Shown in pieces: positions 54,866 to 63,488 of a DNA stretch of 64,000 bases. The stretch spans positions 868,001 to 932,000 of the forward strand of contig CAVWQP010000004.1 of assembly GCA_963757125.1 (NCBI GenBank), given 5' to 3'. Every line of letters starts with the position of its first letter. Within the stretch, counting starts at the first letter, position 1. Origin of the DNA: CAVVSD01 sp963757125 (GTDB lineage Bacteria > Actinomycetota > Thermoleophilia > Solirubrobacterales > Solirubrobacteraceae). Under the pieces are notes generated by a model that searched no databases, was not told where the DNA came from, and worked only from the letters and a program-made list of their open reading frames with translations. Position numbers and translations under genes: made by a program.

Positions 54866-54882
54866 TCAGGGGACGACCCTGA
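54866..54882. repeat. 17-bp perfect palindrome between LuxR and MauE genes
   Basis: TCAGGG-GACGA-CCCTGA, perfect 6-base arms. It lies 5 bases after the LuxR stop and 64 bases before the MauE-like ATG (both minus strand). It could be the LuxR terminator stem (no T-run) or an operator for the Cys-rich operon. Confidence 0.5.
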
Positions 54883-54887
54883 AGTTT

Positions 54888-57707
54888 TCAGCCGTCGCCC
54901 AGCGCCGCGGCGACGCGCCGCCGGGCACCGGGGCCGGCGAGCCCGAGCTTCGCGTACGCGCTGGAGAGGTGCGTCTCGACGGTCTTCAGGCTCACGAACA
55001 GCTCCTGCGCGACCTCGGCGTTCGACCGGCCCTGCGCGACGAGCCGCGCCGCGCGCAGCTCGCTGGCGGTGAGCGCGTCGACGCCCGTCCGCGCGATCCG
55101 CCGCGGTCGCGCCCCGGCCGCACGCAGCTCGTCACCCGCCCGGGCCACGAGCCGGTCGGCCCCGCACGCGTACGCGAGCTCGCGTCCCGCCGCGAGCGGC
55201 TCGCGCGCGTCGGCGCGCCGCCCCGACCGGCGCAGCGCCGCGCCGAGCTCGACCCGCGACCGCGCCAGCTCGAGCCGCGCCGGCGTACGCTCGAGGAGCG
55301 CGATCGACGCCTCCAGCGCCTCGATCCCCGTCCCGCCCGCCGCGAGCAGCGCGTGCGCACGCAGCGCGATCCCGTGCGGGCGCGGCAGGCCGGACGCCGC
55401 GGCCATGTGCAGCTCCTCGCTCACGAGCGCCTGCGCCTCCTCGAGCCCGGCCGCCGGGAGGGCCAGCGCGAGCGCCGATCGCCAGGGGGAGTGCAGCGGC
55501 CCGCGACGCAGCGCGGCGTTCGTCGCGGCGTTCGCCCGCAGGTCGGCGACCGCGCCGGCGCGGTCGCCGCGCATGAGCCGGAGGCGACCGCGCGTCTCGA
55601 GGAGCATCGCGCCGCCCCAGGTCGGCGCGAAGTCCGGGTCGATCGGGAACGACTCCAGGACGTCGCCGAGGTCGTCGAGCGAGGCGCACTCCAGCAGCGC
55701 GTCCACGACGAACCAGAAGCTGACGGCGGTGTTGAGCGGGGCACCTGCCCGCAGGCTGAGCTCGATGCCAGGCCGCACCGCCGCCTCAGCCGACTTCAGT
55801 GCGCCCTCGCGCGCGTCCAGCCAGCCGCGGAGGCCCACGAGGACGAGCGCCCCGGCGACCGCCGGGCTCTCGCGGGCGTGGGCGGCGAGGGCGTCGACGA
55901 CCGCTCGCGCGCCGGCGTCCTCGTCGACGAGCACGAGCGCCCAGACGTGCGCGGTCGCCCAGGTCCCCGCGATGCGGCCGTCCAGGGGCGTCCCGTCGTA
56001 GCGCTCGCGCTCCAGCACCGCCCGGACGTCGTCGAGGTGCTCACCGCGCGCGGCCTGCACCGTGGCCAGGAGGACGGCGAGCGCCCTGGCGCCCCAGGTC
56101 GTGCCGGACGCGAGCCCGACGAGGCGCTCCCGGTCTCGGTCGAAGTCGGCGACGAGCCGCGGATCCTGCGCGCGCATCGTCGCGCGCAGCATCTCGATGC
56201 CGAGCGCGAGGTCCGGGTCGCGGTCGCCGAGCGCCGCCAGCGCGCGCGACGCGGTCGCCACGCCGTCGCCCCAGCGACCCGTGGCGAAGAGGACCTCGGT
56301 GAGGTCGCGGGCGATGCGGGCGGCGAGGTGCGGGTCCTGCGCGTCCGCGAGCGCCTCCCGGAGGTGGGGGAGGGCGGCGGGGTCGCGGGCCAGCACCTCC
56401 GCCCCGCCGAGCTCGTGCAACAGGACGGCGCGCGGCGGCTCGGGCGCGCCCTCCTCGAGCGCGCGCCGCAGCCAGTGCACGGCGCTCTCCGGCGCGGCGC
56501 GCGCCACGGCGTCCGCCGCCGCGCCGGCGAGCGTCGCGGCGACGTGGGCGGAGCGCGCGGGCCGCGTCGCGGCGAGATGGGCCGCGACGGCCTCCCGCGC
56601 GTGCCCGGCCTCCTCCAGCCGCGCCGCGGCCGCGGTGTGCGCGGTATCGCGCTCGACGACGGAGAGCCCGTCGTACAGCGAGTGGCGGACGAGCGGGTGG
56701 ACGAACGAGAACGGGTCGGCCCGCTCGAGGATCTCGATCCGCGTCATGCGCTGTGCGACGACCGCCGCGCGTGCCTCGTCGAGGCCGGCGATCGCCGCGG
56801 CGTCGGCGAGGGCGCCTCCGTCGAGGACGGCCATGGCGCGCGAGAGCGAGACCGCCTCCGGTCCCAGCCCGGCGACGCGACGCAGGACGCGGTCCCCGAC
56901 GTCGGGGATCGCGGCGCGACGCACCGCGTCGAGCGGGTCGCGCCCGGCGGCATCGCGGACCACGGTCCGCAGCAGCTCGCCGAGGAGGAACGGGTTGCCC
57001 GCGCTCGCGCGCGCACACGCGACACACAGCGCGTCGTCGGCCTCGGGCAGCGACGCGCGCACGATCGCCGCGACGGACTCCTCGTGCAGCGGGCGCAGCC
57101 GCAGCCGGACGGCCTCCGGCTGTGCGACGAGCGCGTCGAGCAGCTCGGTCGGCGCGCCGGGCTCGTCGGGCCGGAGGGCGACGACGAGCGCGATCGGGAG
57201 GTCCCCGATGCGCCCCGCGAGATACGCGAGGGCGCGCACGGACGCCGGGTCGACCCAGTGCAGGTCGTCGACCGCGAGCAGCAGGGGCGCGCGCTGAGCG
57301 AGGTTGCTCGCGAGCCAGTAGATCCCGTGGAGCACTGCGAAGCCCGCCTCCGGCCCGGCGTCCGTCGCGTCCTCGCCCGCGTCGGGCTGCACGGCCCAGG
57401 AGGCGGCCGCGGCGGCCCCGGCGAGGAGCGACGCGCGATCGGCGCCGGTCGCCTCGCGCACGGGCGTCTCGAAGAGGCCCCGGACGACGCCGAACGCGAA
57501 CTCGCGCTCGATCTCGCTGCCGCGCGCGGTCAGCACGCGCGAGCCGGAGCGGGCCGCCGAGCGCGACGCGGCGGCCAGCAGCGCGCTCTTGCCGCCCCCG
57601 GCCGCGCCCTCGACGACCACGAGGCTCCCCGCGCCGGCGCGCGCGGCCGCCACGGCCGCCATGAGCTGCGAGTGCTCGGCGTCGCGCTCCAGCAGGGCCG
57701 TCGTCAT
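54888..57707 (-). CDS. LuxR-family ATPase regulator of the ureide operon
   Basis: 939 aa. N-terminal ATPase with Walker A GAAGGGKSALL and Walker B-like LLLAVDDLHWVD, a long helical middle, and a C-terminal LuxR HTH (LTASELRAARLVAQGRSNAE...SLKTVETHLSSAYAKLG). It is distinct from the tandem pair at 45.6-50.9 kb. Its ATG immediately follows the amidohydrolase stop (TAG-ATG), so it is the last gene of the dehydrogenase, PuuE, amidohydrolase operon and may control it. Confidence 0.88.
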   Translation of the reverse strand: MTTALLERDAEHSQLMAAVAAARAGAGSLVVVEGAAGGGKSALLAAASRSAARSGSRVLTARGSEIEREFAFGVVRGLFETPVREATGADRASLLAGAAAAASWAVQPDAGEDATDAGPEAGFAVLHGIYWLASNLAQRAPLLLAVDDLHWVDPASVRALAYLAGRIGDLPIALVVALRPDEPGAPTELLDALVAQPEAVRLRLRPLHEESVAAIVRASLPEADDALCVACARASAGNPFLLGELLRTVVRDAAGRDPLDAVRRAAIPDVGDRVLRRVAGLGPEAVSLSRAMAVLDGGALADAAAIAGLDEARAAVVAQRMTRIEILERADPFSFVHPLVRHSLYDGLSVVERDTAHTAAAARLEEAGHAREAVAAHLAATRPARSAHVAATLAGAAADAVARAAPESAVHWLRRALEEGAPEPPRAVLLHELGGAEVLARDPAALPHLREALADAQDPHLAARIARDLTEVLFATGRWGDGVATASRALAALGDRDPDLALGIEMLRATMRAQDPRLVADFDRDRERLVGLASGTTWGARALAVLLATVQAARGEHLDDVRAVLERERYDGTPLDGRIAGTWATAHVWALVLVDEDAGARAVVDALAAHARESPAVAGALVLVGLRGWLDAREGALKSAEAAVRPGIELSLRAGAPLNTAVSFWFVVDALLECASLDDLGDVLESFPIDPDFAPTWGGAMLLETRGRLRLMRGDRAGAVADLRANAATNAALRRGPLHSPWRSALALALPAAGLEEAQALVSEELHMAAASGLPRPHGIALRAHALLAAGGTGIEALEASIALLERTPARLELARSRVELGAALRRSGRRADAREPLAAGRELAYACGADRLVARAGDELRAAGARPRRIARTGVDALTASELRAARLVAQGRSNAEVAQELFVSLKTVETHLSSAYAKLGLAGPGARRRVAAALGDG

Positions 57708-58907
57708 CTAGCCGCGGAGCAGCTCGGCGATCGCGTTCGTCAGCGCCGTCGCGGCGAGGACGAGGTCGCGCGGGTCGGTGTCCTCGGCCTCGGAGTGGCT
57801 GCGCCCGCCGATCGAGGGCGCGAACAGCATCCCGGCCGGGATGCGGCGGCCGACGATCATGCCGTCGTGCCCGGCCCCGCTCGGCATGAGCCGCGCCGGG
57901 GAGCCCGCGAGCTCGGCGCCGCGCTCGAGCGCCGCGATCACGCCCGCATCCATCGCCAGGCCGTCCTCGTGGATGATCTCCGCGATCTCGACGCCGACGC
58001 CGGCGCGATCCGCGATCGGCGCCGCCAGGCCCGCGACGGCCTCGTCGAGCGCCGCGAGGCGGTCGGCGGCGAGGTCGCGGTACTCGACGAGCAGCTCGGC
58101 GCGCGCGGGCACGATGTTCCCCGCGCCGGGCTCGAACCGGATCGCGCCGACGTTGCAGACGGTGTCCGGACCGCCGGCCTCGGCGATGAGGTCGAGGAAC
58201 GCCGTGCCGTAGCGCAGCGCCGCGGCGCCCGCGTCGGCGCGGTGGGCGGTCGGCGTCGTGCCCGCGTGGTCGGCGCGCCCGGTGAAGGTCACGCGCTGCC
58301 TGCGGATCCCCACGATCCCGCTGACCACGCCGAGCCGCTGCGGCCCCGCCTCGAGCACCGGGCCCTGCTCGATGTGCAGCTCCACGTACGCGACGTGTCG
58401 CGCCGGGTCGACCTGCAGCTCCGCGCGCCCTGCCCATCCGGTCGCCGCCAGCGCCTCGTCGAAGCGGCGCCCGTCGGCGCTCACGAGCCGCGTCCGCTCC
58501 TCTGCGCCGAGCTCGCCGCAGAACGCCCTGCTGCCCAGCGTCCCGGTGAACGTCCCCTCCTCGTCGGCGAACGCCACGACGTCGACGCCGCCGCCCAGCG
58601 CCCGGGCGGCCTCGAGCGCGGCCACGACGCCGAGCCCGCCGTCCAGGCGCCCGCCGTAGGGGACCGAGTCGACGTGCGATCCGGCGAGCACGGCCCGCGA
58701 CCCCGGTGACCGGCCGAGCACGTTGCCGACGCCGTCGATCTCCGCGTCCAGGCCGGCGTCGGTGAGGCGGCCGGCGAGCCACTCGCGCGCGCGCACGTCG
58801 TCCTCGGTGAAGGCGGGGCGGTGCACGCCGCGCCCGCTGCGGCCGATCGCGCTCAGCGCGTCGAGGTCGGCGAGCATCCGGTCGCCGTCGATCGTGGTGG
58901 TGCTCAT
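57708..58907 (-). CDS. Zn-dependent amidohydrolase (allantoate/N-carbamoyl amino acid type)
   Basis: 399 aa, M20 peptidase-like AllC/HyuC/UraE group. Metal-site segments in order: LAGSHVDSVPYGGRLDGGLG, AFADEEGTF, VELHIEQGPVLE, SGAGHDGMIVG and the final GGRSHSEAEDTD. Members cleave allantoate, ureidoglycolate, N-carbamoyl amino acids or beta-ureidopropionate with release of ammonia. Position next to a PuuE allantoinase favours allantoate. The start overlaps the PuuE stop (ATGA). Confidence 0.87.
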   Translation of the reverse strand: MSTTTIDGDRMLADLDALSAIGRSGRGVHRPAFTEDDVRAREWLAGRLTDAGLDAEIDGVGNVLGRSPGSRAVLAGSHVDSVPYGGRLDGGLGVVAALEAARALGGGVDVVAFADEEGTFTGTLGSRAFCGELGAEERTRLVSADGRRFDEALAATGWAGRAELQVDPARHVAYVELHIEQGPVLEAGPQRLGVVSGIVGIRRQRVTFTGRADHAGTTPTAHRADAGAAALRYGTAFLDLIAEAGGPDTVCNVGAIRFEPGAGNIVPARAELLVEYRDLAADRLAALDEAVAGLAAPIADRAGVGVEIAEIIHEDGLAMDAGVIAALERGAELAGSPARLMPSGAGHDGMIVGRRIPAGMLFAPSIGGRSHSEAEDTDPRDLVLAATALTNAIAELLRG

Positions 58908-59812
58908 CGCGGTGGGAACTCCCGGTGCCAGTGCTCGGCGATCTCTCGCCCTGTCGCGAACCAGACGCCCTCGTGCGCGAGCGCGTGGTCGAGGAACCGG
59001 GCGAGCCCGTGCGCGCGGCCGGGGCGCCCGACGGTCCGCTCGTGCAGCCCGACGGGCATGAGCCGCGGCCTGCGGGCGCCCTCGGCGTAGAGCTGGTCGA
59101 ACGCGTCGCAGAGGTAGTCGGCGAAGTCGCGCCCGGTGACGAAGCCGCCGGTCGCCGAGCCGTAGCGCATGTCGTTGGTCTCGAAGGAGTAGGGGATGAC
59201 GAGATGATCGCGCCCGCCGACGTCGACCCAGTAGGGGAGCTCGTCGTTGAGGGCGTCGCGGTCGTAGAGGAACCCGCCCTCCTCGACGACGAGCGCGCGG
59301 GTCCGCAGCGACGGCCTGCCGGTCATCCAGCCGACCGGCCGCTCGCCGGTGAGGCGCTCGATGCCCGCGACCGCCTTGCGCATGAGCTCGCGCTCGGTCG
59401 CCTCGTCGGTCTCGCGGTAGTCGATCCAGCGGTACCCGTGGGAGACGATCTCGTGGCCGGCCTGCGCGAACGCGACCGCGACCTCCGGGTTGCGCTCGAG
59501 CGCCTGCACGACCGCGAAGAGGCTGACCTTGATCCGGCGCTGCTCGACCATGTCCAGCAGGCGCCAGATGCCGACGCGGCTGCCGTACTCGTAGGCCGAC
59601 TCGACGAGCGCGTTGCGCTCGCCGGCCAGCGGCGGGAAGGGCGTGTCGGTGAGCGCGCCCTCCGAGGCGCGGTCGCCGTGCAGGACGTTGGACTCCGCGC
59701 CCGCCTCGTAGTTCACGGCGATCTGGATCGCGATGCGCGCGCCGCCCGGCCAGCGCGGGTGGGGCGCGTCGCGGCCGTAGCCGACCATGTCGCGCGGGTA
59801 GTCGCCGCTCAC
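58904..59812 (-). CDS. puuE: Allantoinase PuuE (polysaccharide deacetylase family)
   Basis: 302 aa, GTG start overlapping the upstream stop. The N-terminus PRDMVGYGRDAPHPRWPGGA and IAIQIAVNYEAGAE, with SHGYRWIDYRETDEA and MTGRPSLRTRALVVEEGGFLYD later, are characteristic of the PuuE branch, which opens the allantoin ring to allantoate without the dinuclear metal centre of AllB. It lies between the amino-acid dehydrogenase and the AllC-like amidohydrolase, giving two consecutive steps of ureide breakdown. Confidence 0.88.
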   Translation of the reverse strand: MSGDYPRDMVGYGRDAPHPRWPGGARIAIQIAVNYEAGAESNVLHGDRASEGALTDTPFPPLAGERNALVESAYEYGSRVGIWRLLDMVEQRRIKVSLFAVVQALERNPEVAVAFAQAGHEIVSHGYRWIDYRETDEATERELMRKAVAGIERLTGERPVGWMTGRPSLRTRALVVEEGGFLYDRDALNDELPYWVDVGGRDHLVIPYSFETNDMRYGSATGGFVTGRDFADYLCDAFDQLYAEGARRPRLMPVGLHERTVGRPGRAHGLARFLDHALAHEGVWFATGREIAEHWHREFPPR

Positions 59813-60813
59813 CGTGCCGCCATCTCCATCGCGAGCGACTCCGCGGCCGCGCCGGTCGGGATCCCCAGCCGCTCGGCCTCTGCGAGGACGGCCTCCGCCG
59901 TCACCGCGATCCCCTCGATGCGCGCCTCGACGTCGGCGCGGTCGTAGCCGTCGAGCTCGCTCACGCCGTTCGTCACGCCGCCCGCGCTCGCGAGGAAGTC
60001 GGGGACGTAGGTGATGCCGCGGGCCGCAAGCCGTGCGTCGTCCTCGGGGGTCGCCAGCTGGTTGTTGGCCGCGCCGGCCACGAGCCGGGCGCGGATCTCG
60101 GGGATCGTGCCCTCGTTGAGCGTGCCGCCCAGCGCGCAGGGCGCGAGCACGTCGGCCTCGACCGCGTGGATCGACCGCGGATCGACGACCTGCGCCCCGG
60201 GGACGGCGGCGGCCGCCGCGGCGTCCACGTCGGCCACGACGAGCCGCGCCCCGGCGTCGCGCAGCAGCTCGCAGAGGCGCGCCCCGACCGCACCGGTGCC
60301 CTGCACCGCGACGGTGAGGCCGGGCAGCTCGGTCCCGAGGTGGCGCAGGGCGCCGCGCATCGCGTGGAAGACGCCGAGCGCCGTGAACGGCGCTGCGACA
60401 CCGCCGACGTCGTCGGCGCCGAGGACCCACGGCGTCTCCTCCTTCATCACCGCGAGGTCGGCCTGGCCGATGCCGACGTCCTCCGCCGTCACGTAGGTCC
60501 CGCCGAGGGCGTCGACGGCGCGCCCGAACGCGCGCAGTCCGTCGGGGGTCGGGCGCCCGAGGATCACGGCCTTCGCGCCGCCGTATGGCAGTCCGGCGAG
60601 CGCCGTCTTGTACGTCATCCCCCGCGAGAGCCGCAGGACGTCGGTGAGCGCCTCGTCGTCGGAGGCGAAGTCGCGGGCCCGGCACCCGCCGACGGCCCTG
60701 CCGTTGCGGACGCGGTGGATCGCGACGATCGCGCGCAGCCCGGTGGCCCGGTCGGACCAGTGCAGGACGCGCTCGTGGCCGTCGAACGCCGGATGGGAGA
60801 AGACGCCGGTCAC
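59809..60813 (-). CDS. Leucine/Glu/Phe/Val dehydrogenase-family protein
   Basis: 334 aa, GTG start. Features: VGGCRARDFASDDEALTDVL, SRGMTYKTALAGLPYGGAKAVI (substrate Lys region), then a Rossmann motif VQGTGAVGARLC and GAANNQLATPEDD. These enzymes interconvert branched-chain or aromatic amino acids and oxo acids with release or capture of ammonia using NAD. First gene of the ureide operon. It could assimilate the ammonia released, or a glyoxylate-derived acceptor may be involved; that is speculation. Confidence 0.85.
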   Translation of the reverse strand: MTGVFSHPAFDGHERVLHWSDRATGLRAIVAIHRVRNGRAVGGCRARDFASDDEALTDVLRLSRGMTYKTALAGLPYGGAKAVILGRPTPDGLRAFGRAVDALGGTYVTAEDVGIGQADLAVMKEETPWVLGADDVGGVAAPFTALGVFHAMRGALRHLGTELPGLTVAVQGTGAVGARLCELLRDAGARLVVADVDAAAAAAVPGAQVVDPRSIHAVEADVLAPCALGGTLNEGTIPEIRARLVAGAANNQLATPEDDARLAARGITYVPDFLASAGGVTNGVSELDGYDRADVEARIEGIAVTAEAVLAEAERLGIPTGAAAESLAMEMAAR

Positions 60814-60833
60814 GGGACCGGCGGCAACCTACC

Positions 60834-61553
60834 TCAGACGACCTCGGCGTCCGCCGCCATCAGCGCCCGGAGCATCGCGATGCGCGCGCGGCGCTCGAGG
60901 GACGACGCCTCCAGCTCGGCGAGCCGGGCCTGGTTGCGCCGGCGCAGCTCCGCGCCGCGGTCGGGATCCAGCGTGTCGTAGAGATCGCGGGGCCCGTCGT
61001 CCATGCCTCGATGATCGGATGGCGGCCGCGTGGCTTGAGTGTCATGCGGCACGCGGCGCCGGCGCCAGTAGGCCCACGTCACCGCCGCCAGCAGCGGCGC
61101 CCAGAGGATCAGCGGGGCGTAGCAGGCGACGAGCAGGACGCGCCAGGCCTCGTGGGTGTACTCGATGCCGTCCAGGGATCCGAAGTCGCGGAAGGCGTAG
61201 CCCCAGATCGCGGCGAGCGCGAGCGCCCCGAGCGCGGCGGGCACGATCACCGCCGTCTGCGGGATGCGCCGGCCGCGGATGAGCGGGAACCAGCCAGGGA
61301 CGCGCTCGCCCCAGGGCCGGACGAGACCGAGGGTCAGGAGTGCCGCGCCCTCGGCGACGACGCTGAGCCCGACGACGGGGACGCTCTCCCAGCCGTGCAT
61401 GTGGACCGGGCGGCCGTCGTCGAGCATGCCCATCGAGAAGCCGAGGGCGATCGGGATCCGCCAGAGGCCCGACGGGAGCGTGGTGAGGACGGTGAGGTGG
61501 GCGGCGATGTTCGCCCACCGGGGAACGGGATGTGCGGTGGAGGTCATCGCCAC
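60834..61553 (-). CDS. Five-helix membrane protein with charged C-terminal extension
   Basis: 239 aa. About five hydrophobic segments lie in residues 12-165, ending AVTWAYWRRRR. A hydrophilic helical extension (about residues 180-239, YDTLDPDRGAELRRRNQARL) follows that looks like a separate small module. The frame is open throughout, so I treat it as one gene. An 18-bp site 50 bases upstream is a near-copy of one before the histidine kinase gene, so it is probably controlled by that two-component system. No known function. Confidence 0.7.
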   Translation of the reverse strand: MAMTSTAHPVPRWANIAAHLTVLTTLPSGLWRIPIALGFSMGMLDDGRPVHMHGWESVPVVGLSVVAEGAALLTLGLVRPWGERVPGWFPLIRGRRIPQTAVIVPAALGALALAAIWGYAFRDFGSLDGIEYTHEAWRVLLVACYAPLILWAPLLAAVTWAYWRRRRVPHDTQATRPPSDHRGMDDGPRDLYDTLDPDRGAELRRRNQARLAELEASSLERRARIAMLRALMAADAEVV

Positions 61554-61583
61554 CGAGGTTGCTCCCCGGCGGGCCCGGCGCCA

Positions 61584-62264
61584 TCAGCCCTGGGTCCCTC
61601 CCGGGTCCGACCCAGGTCGCACGAGCCCGCTCTCGTACGCGAACACGACGAGCTGCACGCGGTCGCGGGCGCCGAGCTTGGCCAGGAGGCGCCCGACGTG
61701 CGTCTTCACCGTCGCCTCGGCCATGAACAGCGCCGCGCCGACCTCCGCGTTCGACGCGCCCCGCGCGACCTCCAGCAGCACCGCGCGCTCGCGGTCGGTC
61801 AGGGTCTCCAGGCGAGGATCCGCCGTCGTGCCCGGGAGGCGGTCGGCGACCTGCTCGAGCAGCCGCCGCGTGGCGCTGGGCGCGACGACGGCGTCGCCGG
61901 TGGCCACCGCGCGGATCGCGGCGAGCAGCTCCTCCGGCTCGGCGTCCTTGAGCAGGAAGCCGCTCGCGCCGGCGCGGATGGCCGCGAAGACGTACTCGTC
62001 GAGGTCGAAGGTGGTGAGCATCACCACGCGCGGCGCCGCGTCGCCGTCGCGCTCGACGAGGTGGGCGGTCGCGGCGACGCCGTCGAGGCCGGGCATGCGG
62101 ACGTCCATGAGGACGACGTCCGCGGACGTGACGCCGAGCGCCTCCAGCGCGTCGCGCCCGTCGCCGGCCTCGCCCACGACGGTCATGTCGGGCTGGGAGT
62201 CGATGACGAGCCGGAAGCCTGCGCGCACGAGCGCCTGGTCGTCGACGAGGAAGACGCGGATCAC
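61584..62264 (-). CDS. NarL/LuxR-type response regulator
   Basis: 226 aa. Receiver domain with acidic D8/D9, phospho-acceptor D54 (VLMDVRMPG) and K106 (SGFLLKD). C-terminal LuxR HTH (LTDRERAVLLEVARGASNAEVGA...AEATVKTHVGRLLAKLG). The GTG start overlaps the kinase stop (GTGA), so it pairs with the histidine kinase. The last codons contain a copy of the shared 18-bp element. Confidence 0.92.
   Translation of the reverse strand: MIRVFLVDDQALVRAGFRLVIDSQPDMTVVGEAGDGRDALEALGVTSADVVLMDVRMPGLDGVAATAHLVERDGDAAPRVVMLTTFDLDEYVFAAIRAGASGFLLKDAEPEELLAAIRAVATGDAVVAPSATRRLLEQVADRLPGTTADPRLETLTDRERAVLLEVARGASNAEVGAALFMAEATVKTHVGRLLAKLGARDRVQLVVFAYESGLVRPGSDPGGTQG
61603..61620. promoter_or_regulatory. Shared 18-bp element, copy before the membrane gene
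   Basis: GGGTCCGACCCAGGTCGC. Differs by one base from 63413-63430. It lies 50 bases before the ATG at 61553 and contains the dyad GGGTC-C-GACCC. It also sits inside the 3' end of the response regulator gene. Confidence 0.55.
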
Positions 62265-63364
62265 GCTGGGATCGTCGCCTCCACCTCGAAGCCGCCCTCC
62301 GGCCGGGGACCGGCGCGCAGCGTGCCGCCGCGCGGCTCGACGCGCTCGCGCATGCCCGCGAGGCCGCGCCCCCGTCCGTCGGCGGAGCCGCACGCGCCGT
62401 CGCCGTCGTCGCGGACGACGAGGGTCACGGCGCGCGGCTCCCAGCGCAGCTCGAGCGACGCGGCGGCGCCCGGACCGGCGTGCTTGAGCACGTTGGTCAG
62501 CGCCTCCTGGGCGACGCGGTAGACCGTCATCCCGGCCGCGGGCGCGACCGGGCGCGCGTCGCCCTGCTCGTCGAAGCGGATGGGCAGCCCCGCCTCGCGC
62601 GTGCGCTCGACGAGCGTCGCGATCTCCCCGACGCCGGGCTGCGGGTGCAGCGGCGCGGCGTCCTCCGAGCCGAGGAGACCGAGCGCGCGCCGCATCTCGC
62701 CCTGCGCGTCGCGGGCGCTGCGCGCGATCGTGCGCAGCGCCTCGGTCGCGGCGGCGGGGTCGTGCTCGGCGGCGTAGCGGCCGCCGTCGGCCTGCGCGAT
62801 CACGACGGAGAGCGAGTGCGCGACGACGTCGTGCAGCTCCCGCGCGATCCGTGCGCGCTCCTCGGACGCCGCGGCGGCAGCCCGCCGCTCGCGCTCCGCG
62901 CGCATCCGGTCGCCGAGCAGCGCCGCGAGCAGGAGATGCACGGTCAGCACGGCCCAGGTGAGCGTCTCCGACGATGTCGAGAGGTCGTCGAAGTGCAGCG
63001 CGAACGGGACGGTGCCGGCGACGGCGACGCACACGCCGGCCGCCGCGAGCGGGCGCGGCGCGTAGACGACGAGGGTGTAGAGGGCGACGAGGGCGGCGAC
63101 GTTCGCCGCGAGGAGGCTGTCGACGAGCAGCAGCTCGGCGGCGCAGAGGACCATGACCGCCGCGAAGGTCGCGACGGGGGCGCGGCGGCGCAGGGCGAGC
63201 GGCGCGCAGAGGAGGACGGTGAACACGAGGTCCACGGCGCCGGCGCCCTGCTGACCGCCCACGAACGTGGTGAGGCAGAACAGCAGCAGCACCACGGCCA
63301 CCCCGGCGTCGCCTGCGGCGGGGTGCCGGTCGAGCCAGCTGTGCACGCGGGACAGCACGATCAC
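62261..63364 (-). CDS. Sensor histidine kinase, HisKA_3 (NarX/DesK-like)
   Basis: 367 aa. The N-terminal half has about six hydrophobic segments and no large outside domain, so it probably senses membrane state or a lipophilic signal. Phospho-acceptor His lies in ARIARELHDVVAHSLSVV. The HATPase part includes QEALTNVLKHAGPGA (N-box) and GRGRGLAGMRERV (G-box). I chose the GTG at 63364; another at 63358 is possible. Co-translated with the response regulator. Confidence 0.9.
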   Translation of the reverse strand: MIVLSRVHSWLDRHPAAGDAGVAVVLLLFCLTTFVGGQQGAGAVDLVFTVLLCAPLALRRRAPVATFAAVMVLCAAELLLVDSLLAANVAALVALYTLVVYAPRPLAAAGVCVAVAGTVPFALHFDDLSTSSETLTWAVLTVHLLLAALLGDRMRAERERRAAAAASEERARIARELHDVVAHSLSVVIAQADGGRYAAEHDPAAATEALRTIARSARDAQGEMRRALGLLGSEDAAPLHPQPGVGEIATLVERTREAGLPIRFDEQGDARPVAPAAGMTVYRVAQEALTNVLKHAGPGAAASLELRWEPRAVTLVVRDDGDGACGSADGRGRGLAGMRERVEPRGGTLRAGPRPEGGFEVEATIPA

Positions 63365-63412
63365 GAGCGTAGGTCGGGGCGCACGCGGCGAGGTCCGCCG
63401 CAGGTCGCGCCG

Positions 63413-63430
63413 GGGTCCTACCCAGGTCGC
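63413..63430. promoter_or_regulatory. Shared 18-bp element, copy before the kinase gene
   Basis: GGGTCCTACCCAGGTCGC, 49 bases before the kinase start. The flanks carry further AGGTCG/AGGTCC half-sites (63371, 63391, 63402), suggesting cooperative binding. It also lies 59 bases before the divergent gene at 63489. Confidence 0.55.
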
Positions 63431-63488
63431 GGTCGGAGGCGCGCGGACGCGACCCGCGACCGACCCGCGTTGGCGGAGCATCCGGGTC

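Noticed and set aside
54351..58709. A 1452-codon plus-strand open frame
   Set aside because: Its translation is Arg/Gly-rich and low in hydrophobic residues, and it is antisense to the LuxR and amidohydrolase genes, which have clear motifs.
63365..63412. Repeated AGGTC half-sites as a nuclear-receptor-like or iteron array
   Set aside because: Spacing is irregular and there are no replication genes; best seen as flanking half-sites of the two-component operator.
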